Assembly (NCBI GenBank): GCA_910577365.1
Contig: CAJTMU010000108.1
Coordinates: 1-7,324, forward strand
Length of the DNA: 7,324 nt
Source: an uncultured Oscillospiraceae bacterium
GTDB lineage: Bacteria; Bacillota; Clostridia; Oscillospirales; Ruminococcaceae
Reading direction: 5' to 3'
How positions within the stretch are numbered: the first letter of the stretch is position 1; every line of letters begins with the position of its first letter. Under the pieces are notes generated by a model. That model did not search any database, was not told where the DNA came from, and saw only the letters and a list, made by a program, of their open reading frames with translations. The position numbers and the translations under genes were made by a program. Positions 4,912 to 7,324 of this stretch are shown here, piece after piece.

Positions 4912-6905
4912 AGGAGCTGGAGAATGCTCTGGGGCTGCTGATTTGCCTGAGCCAGCATGGACTGAGCAGCCTGCTGCAGGATGTTGTACTTGGTGTAGTT
5001 CATCATCTCAGAAGCCATATCAGTATCACGGATAGAGCTTTCTGCTTCAGTCAGGTTCTCAGAAGTGGTGGTCAGGTTGGTGATCTTGTGCTCAAGTCTG
5101 TTCTGGATAGAACCGAATGTAGCACGAACCATAGAGGTCTTGTTGATAGCCTTATCGATCTGGTCGATAGCGTAGTTAGCGTCCTTAGCGGTAGCAAGGG
5201 ACAGGTTCTCGGTGTTCAGACCCTCAGCACGAGCGGACAGGTTCAGGTTAGCTTCGAGCTTGCCCATATCAGCTGTTCCATCAGTGTTGTACTTGAAGGA
5301 GAAGTTAACAGCGTCCTTGGTTCTGGAACCGGTCTGGAGAGTGATGTTGCTGGTGTAGGTCATTCTCGCAGTGGAGTTATCAAAAGCGTCTGCCTTTGTA
5401 ACACCGGTATCGTTGAGCTGCTTCTTAAGCTCTTCGATCTTTGCGTTAATAGCGGAAAGATCGGGCTCACCAGCAGTCATAGAAACGTCGGGAAGATCAG
5501 CGGGATCAGCAGCTGCATATGCGTCCATTGTAATACCAAGAGAGAAGTCAACAGCGCCAGCGGTTGTGTAAGCGCCTTCCTGGATGAGATCACCAAGGGT
5601 GATTTCAGCAACGGTTGTATTTGCAGCAATACCGCCCTGAGCAGCAGCGTTCTTTATTGAAATCTTACCACCGGCAAAAGTTATGTTATAAGTTGCACCA
5701 CTTGCACCGGTAACAGCTGCAGTCTTAACCGTAGGAGCTACAGGGTTACCATTAGGAGTAGCAGTAGCATTTACGGTCATATCGATGGTAATATCCTTCA
5801 GATCGTCCATAACGGTCTTCCAGTCGTTGTTCATGTCAGCGTCTGTTACAGCAGCAAAGCCAACCTTATCAACGGAAGCTGTGGGCATCTTGAACTTGCC
5901 TGCAAGCTCCTTCATGGAGTCGTCAGTCAGACCAGTGTTCTTGGGAGCATAGGTCTTGCCTGCGGGGTTAGCGAAGTTCAGTGTAACGGTATCGCCAACC
6001 TTCAGATCGCTTGCATCAAAAATAGCGTTTGCAATTTCATTGCCTGCGCTGGTGGAAACAGTGAAGCCGCCCTTACCTGTGCCGGTACCCTTTGCAGCTT
6101 CAGCAACAGTGATCTTGCTCAGATCAATCTTTGCGTCGTCAATCAGGTTGCCCTTCTTGTCGTCGTCCATTGCTACGTCCTTATCGGTGGTGTCAAGACC
6201 GTCACCATCGTAAGCCTTAGCGCTGGTAGCCTTCCAAGCGGTGCCGTCCCATGTAAAGGTGATGTCAACGTCCTTAACATCTTCGCCAAGACCGAGGTCC
6301 TTCCAGAGCTGCTCAGCATTTGCAGCATTGAAGCCGTTATCGTCAACGGAATCCCACTTGCCGGCGTTAGCGCCGATATCCTCGGGCTTGGAAGCCTCAA
6401 GCTCAGCGATCTGATCCTCAAGAGCCTTCTTAGCCGCAGCAATCTGGTCAGCCTTGTTAGCGTAGTTGAACTCGCCGTCAACCTGCTTCAGACCGTCAGC
6501 CATCTCGCCGCCGTTGAGTACGATAGTGCCGTTGAAGTCTGTATCAGCGATCTGATTCAGCTCGTCGTTCAGCTGATCAAACTCGAGCTGGATAGCAGCA
6601 CGGTCGGTAGCGTTATCGTAAGTGCCGTTAGCGGACTCGGTAGCCAGCTCCTTCATTCTCTGCAGAATGGAGTGAGTTTCCTGAGCAGCACCCTCAAATG
6701 TCTGGATCATGTTGATGCCGTCCTGAGAGTTGCGAACTGCCTGGTTCAGACCGCGAATCTGGCTTCTCATCTTCTCGGAAATAGCCAGACCTGCAGCGTC
6801 GTCGCCTGCACGGTTGATTCTGTAACCGCTGGAGAGCTTCTCCGAAGCCTTCTTCATGCCCGCTACGTTAGCGTTCAGTCTGTTGTACGCGTTCAGCGCG
6901 TTCAT
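4905..6905 (-). CDS. flagellin with large variable central domain; 5' end appears damaged or atypical
   Basis: Flagellin polymerises into the external flagellar filament after export through the flagellar type III apparatus. Residues 1-132 are the N-terminal D0/D1 part, with KLSSGYRINRAGDDAAGLAI (23-42), LQRMKELA (81-88) and Glu108, positions matching the TLR5-contact region of other flagellins. Residues about 135-515 form a hypervariable Ala/Asp/Thr/Lys-rich surface region, with a helical stretch at 152-173 and another at 483-500. Residues about 517-666 are the C-terminal D1/D0 part (SSIRDTDMASEM at 623-634, ending ILQLLG). At 666 residues it is larger than a minimal flagellin of about 270. 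The D0/D1 coding parts use a narrow codon set, as in highly expressed genes. Homology continues four codons upstream of the ATG (V-Q-H-N), as in flagellins beginning M-V-V-Q-H-N-M, yet no start codon or Shine-Dalgarno is present there. An in-frame ATG-TAA occurs at 6932-6927. The divergent neighbour is a flagellin methylase. Whether this copy is expressed is uncertain. Confidence 0.93.
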   Translation of the reverse strand: MNALNAYNRLNANVAGMKKASEKLSSGYRINRAGDDAAGLAISEKMRSQIRGLNQAVRNSQDGINMIQTFEGAAQETHSILQRMKELATESANGTYDNATDRAAIQLEFDQLNDELNQIADTDFNGTIVLNGGEMADGLKQVDGEFNYANKADQIAAAKKALEDQIAELEASKPEDIGANAGKWDSVDDNGFNAANAEQLWKDLGLGEDVKDVDITFTWDGTAWKATSAKAYDGDGLDTTDKDVAMDDDKKGNLIDDAKIDLSKITVAEAAKGTGTGKGGFTVSTSAGNEIANAIFDASDLKVGDTVTLNFANPAGKTYAPKNTGLTDDSMKELAGKFKMPTASVDKVGFAAVTDADMNNDWKTVMDDLKDITIDMTVNATATPNGNPVAPTVKTAAVTGASGATYNITFAGGKISIKNAAAQGGIAANTTVAEITLGDLIQEGAYTTAGAVDFSLGITMDAYAAADPADLPDVSMTAGEPDLSAINAKIEELKKQLNDTGVTKADAFDNSTARMTYTSNITLQTGSRTKDAVNFSFKYNTDGTADMGKLEANLNLSARAEGLNTENLSLATAKDANYAIDQIDKAINKTSMVRATFGSIQNRLEHKITNLTTTSENLTEAESSIRDTDMASEMMNYTKYNILQQAAQSMLAQANQQPQSILQLLG

Positions 6906-6959
6906 GTTGTGTTGTACTTGTGGGGTTTACATAAAAGATACAAAGTTTGCATTTAAATC

Positions 6960-6976
6960 AATGTCGTTTTGACATT
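6960..6976. repeat. perfect 6-bp inverted repeat upstream of flagellin
   Basis: AATGTC, GTTTT, GACATT. It lies 55 bases ahead of the flagellin ATG, where an operator or a recombination site could sit. It has no T-run and its arms are short, so function is open. Confidence 0.35.
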
Positions 6977-7191
6977 AGGCGCGTGATTTTTGCAACTAAT
7001 GTATGTAATAAATTTACAGCTCTTCTATAAAAATAAATTTCTGTTTTAATAAGTAATTTACAAATTAATACAAATATAACAAAATAATTAAGAAATTTAT
7101 ATTTTTTATATTTAATTAGTACATGCCAATTAAATTAGTTAAAATTTACACAATCAATTGATGTCAAAGCAAAACAAAACTTGTGATAGAA

Positions 7192-7197
7192 TATAAT
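7192..7197 (+). promoter_or_regulatory. possible -10 element for the flagellin methylase gene
   Basis: A perfect TATAAT 27 bases before the ATG. The 16-18 base spacing upstream gives only A-rich sequence, with no match to TTGACA, so activation or a different sigma factor may be involved. The surrounding DNA is so AT-rich that a chance match is quite possible. Confidence 0.35.
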
Positions 7198-7224
7198 AAA
7201 AATTTTTGCAATTTTGGAGGCTTT

Positions 7225-7324
7225 ATGTTTTACAGACAACCAAGATATTTTGGTAATTTCAGGTGCATTGGCGGCACTTGTACAAATTCCTGCTGTATAG
7301 GCTGGAGGATAGATTGGACTGACG
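7225..7324 (+). CDS. fliB: FliB-type flagellin lysine N-methylase, N-terminal 33 codons only
   Basis: FliB methylates lysine side chains of flagellin, using S-adenosylmethionine and, in the characterised Salmonella enzyme, an iron-sulfur cluster. Only the start is in the window. It begins MFYRQPRYFGNFRCIGGTC and continues T-N-S-C-C-I-G-W-R-I-D-W, which carries the Cys14, Cys19, Cys23, Cys24 cluster and the C-C-x-G-W signature typical of this family's N-terminus. The ATG has GGAGG four bases upstream (7216-7220), slightly close but strong. Placement back to back with a lysine-rich flagellin gives a clear substrate-enzyme pairing. The frame is open to the right edge. The identification rests on a short but distinctive motif; the catalytic part is not seen. 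Confidence 0.82.
   Translation, partial: MFYRQPRYFGNFRCIGGTCTNSCCIGWRIDWTD

Larger units (their letters stand above)
6906..7224. other. AT-rich divergent spacer between flagellin and the methylase gene
   Basis: By hand count 28 of 180 bases in 7021-7200 are G or C, far below the flanking genes. I see no coding frame, no RNA gene and no convincing sigma-28 (TAAA-15-GCCGATAA) promoter on either strand. It contains inverted repeats at 6960-6976 (AATGTC/GACATT, 5-base gap) and 7110-7135 (ATTTAATT/AATTAAAT, 10-base gap), and a 10-base direct repeat ATTTTTGCAA at 6986-6995 and 7202-7211. A TATAAT at 7192-7197 (plus) could be the -10 of the methylase gene but lacks a recognisable -35. The sequence just ahead of the flagellin has no purine-rich ribosome binding site. 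Confidence 0.6.

Noticed and set aside
5088..5660. 190-codon plus-strand open frame inside flagellin
   Set aside because: It is the reverse of a well-supported coding region with conserved D1/D0 sequence; the Ser/Val-rich product is typical of an antisense shadow.
7110..7135. Inverted repeat ATTTAATT/AATTAAAT as a recombinase site
   Set aside because: It consists only of A and T in DNA that is about 84 percent A/T, so chance is sufficient; no recombinase gene or second copy is in the window.
6916..7185. ACTTGTG at 6916-6922 and 7179-7185 as deletion or inversion endpoints
   Set aside because: Seven bases in the same orientation 263 bases apart is expected by chance often enough, and direct orientation would not allow inversion.
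7165..7191. Sigma-28 promoter ahead of the methylase (CAAA ... GATA)
   Set aside because: The spacing is about two bases short and the GCCGATAA box matches only at GATA.

Overview
The window looks like chromosomal DNA of a motile gut-type Clostridia member, most likely Oscillospiraceae/Ruminococcaceae. This rests on strong Gram-positive Shine-Dalgarno sequences, sigma-A style promoters, a Clostridia-type flagellin with an adjacent FliB-type lysine methylase, and a clade-specific ThyA. The family assignment is inference; no rRNA or other phylogenetic marker is present.

Right to left on the minus strand, bases 4421-1 hold a compact gene run. A consensus-like promoter at 4393-4421 leads into aspartate kinase (4359-3028). 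A 327-residue protein of unknown function follows, its start overlapping the kinase stop by one base. Thymidylate synthase thyA comes 17 bases later with a near-perfect Shine-Dalgarno. After a 126-base gap comes a NYN-domain (PIN-like) putative ribonuclease with at least two OST-HTH/LOTUS-type RNA-binding repeats, running off the left edge. The run mixes amino-acid supply, dTMP synthesis and a probable RNA-handling protein.

Bases 4432-4815 between lysC and the flagellin contain the most interesting structure. Two consensus promoters (TTGACA-17-TATAAT, both perfect) face each other about 240 bases apart. The plus-strand promoter drives a 29-codon hydrophobic peptide (TTG start, strong Shine-Dalgarno). 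The minus-strand promoter drives a predicted RNA of about 80 nt. Both converge on a 10-bp perfect GC-rich hairpin. A direct repeat lies at the start of the peptide ORF, and its second copy lies at the 5' end of the antisense RNA. This is the architecture of the Fst/par(pAD1) family of type I toxin-antitoxin systems, here in an apparent chromosomal Clostridia locus.

The right part holds a large flagellin (6905-4905, minus, 666 residues, with its own strong terminator). Across a very AT-rich 319-base spacer, the first 33 codons of a divergent fliB-type flagellin lysine N-methylase run off the right edge. The flagellin coding homology continues upstream of the first usable ATG (V-Q-H-N before the M), but no start codon or ribosome binding site is visible there. 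The gene may be a 5'-damaged or silent copy, or use unusual initiation.
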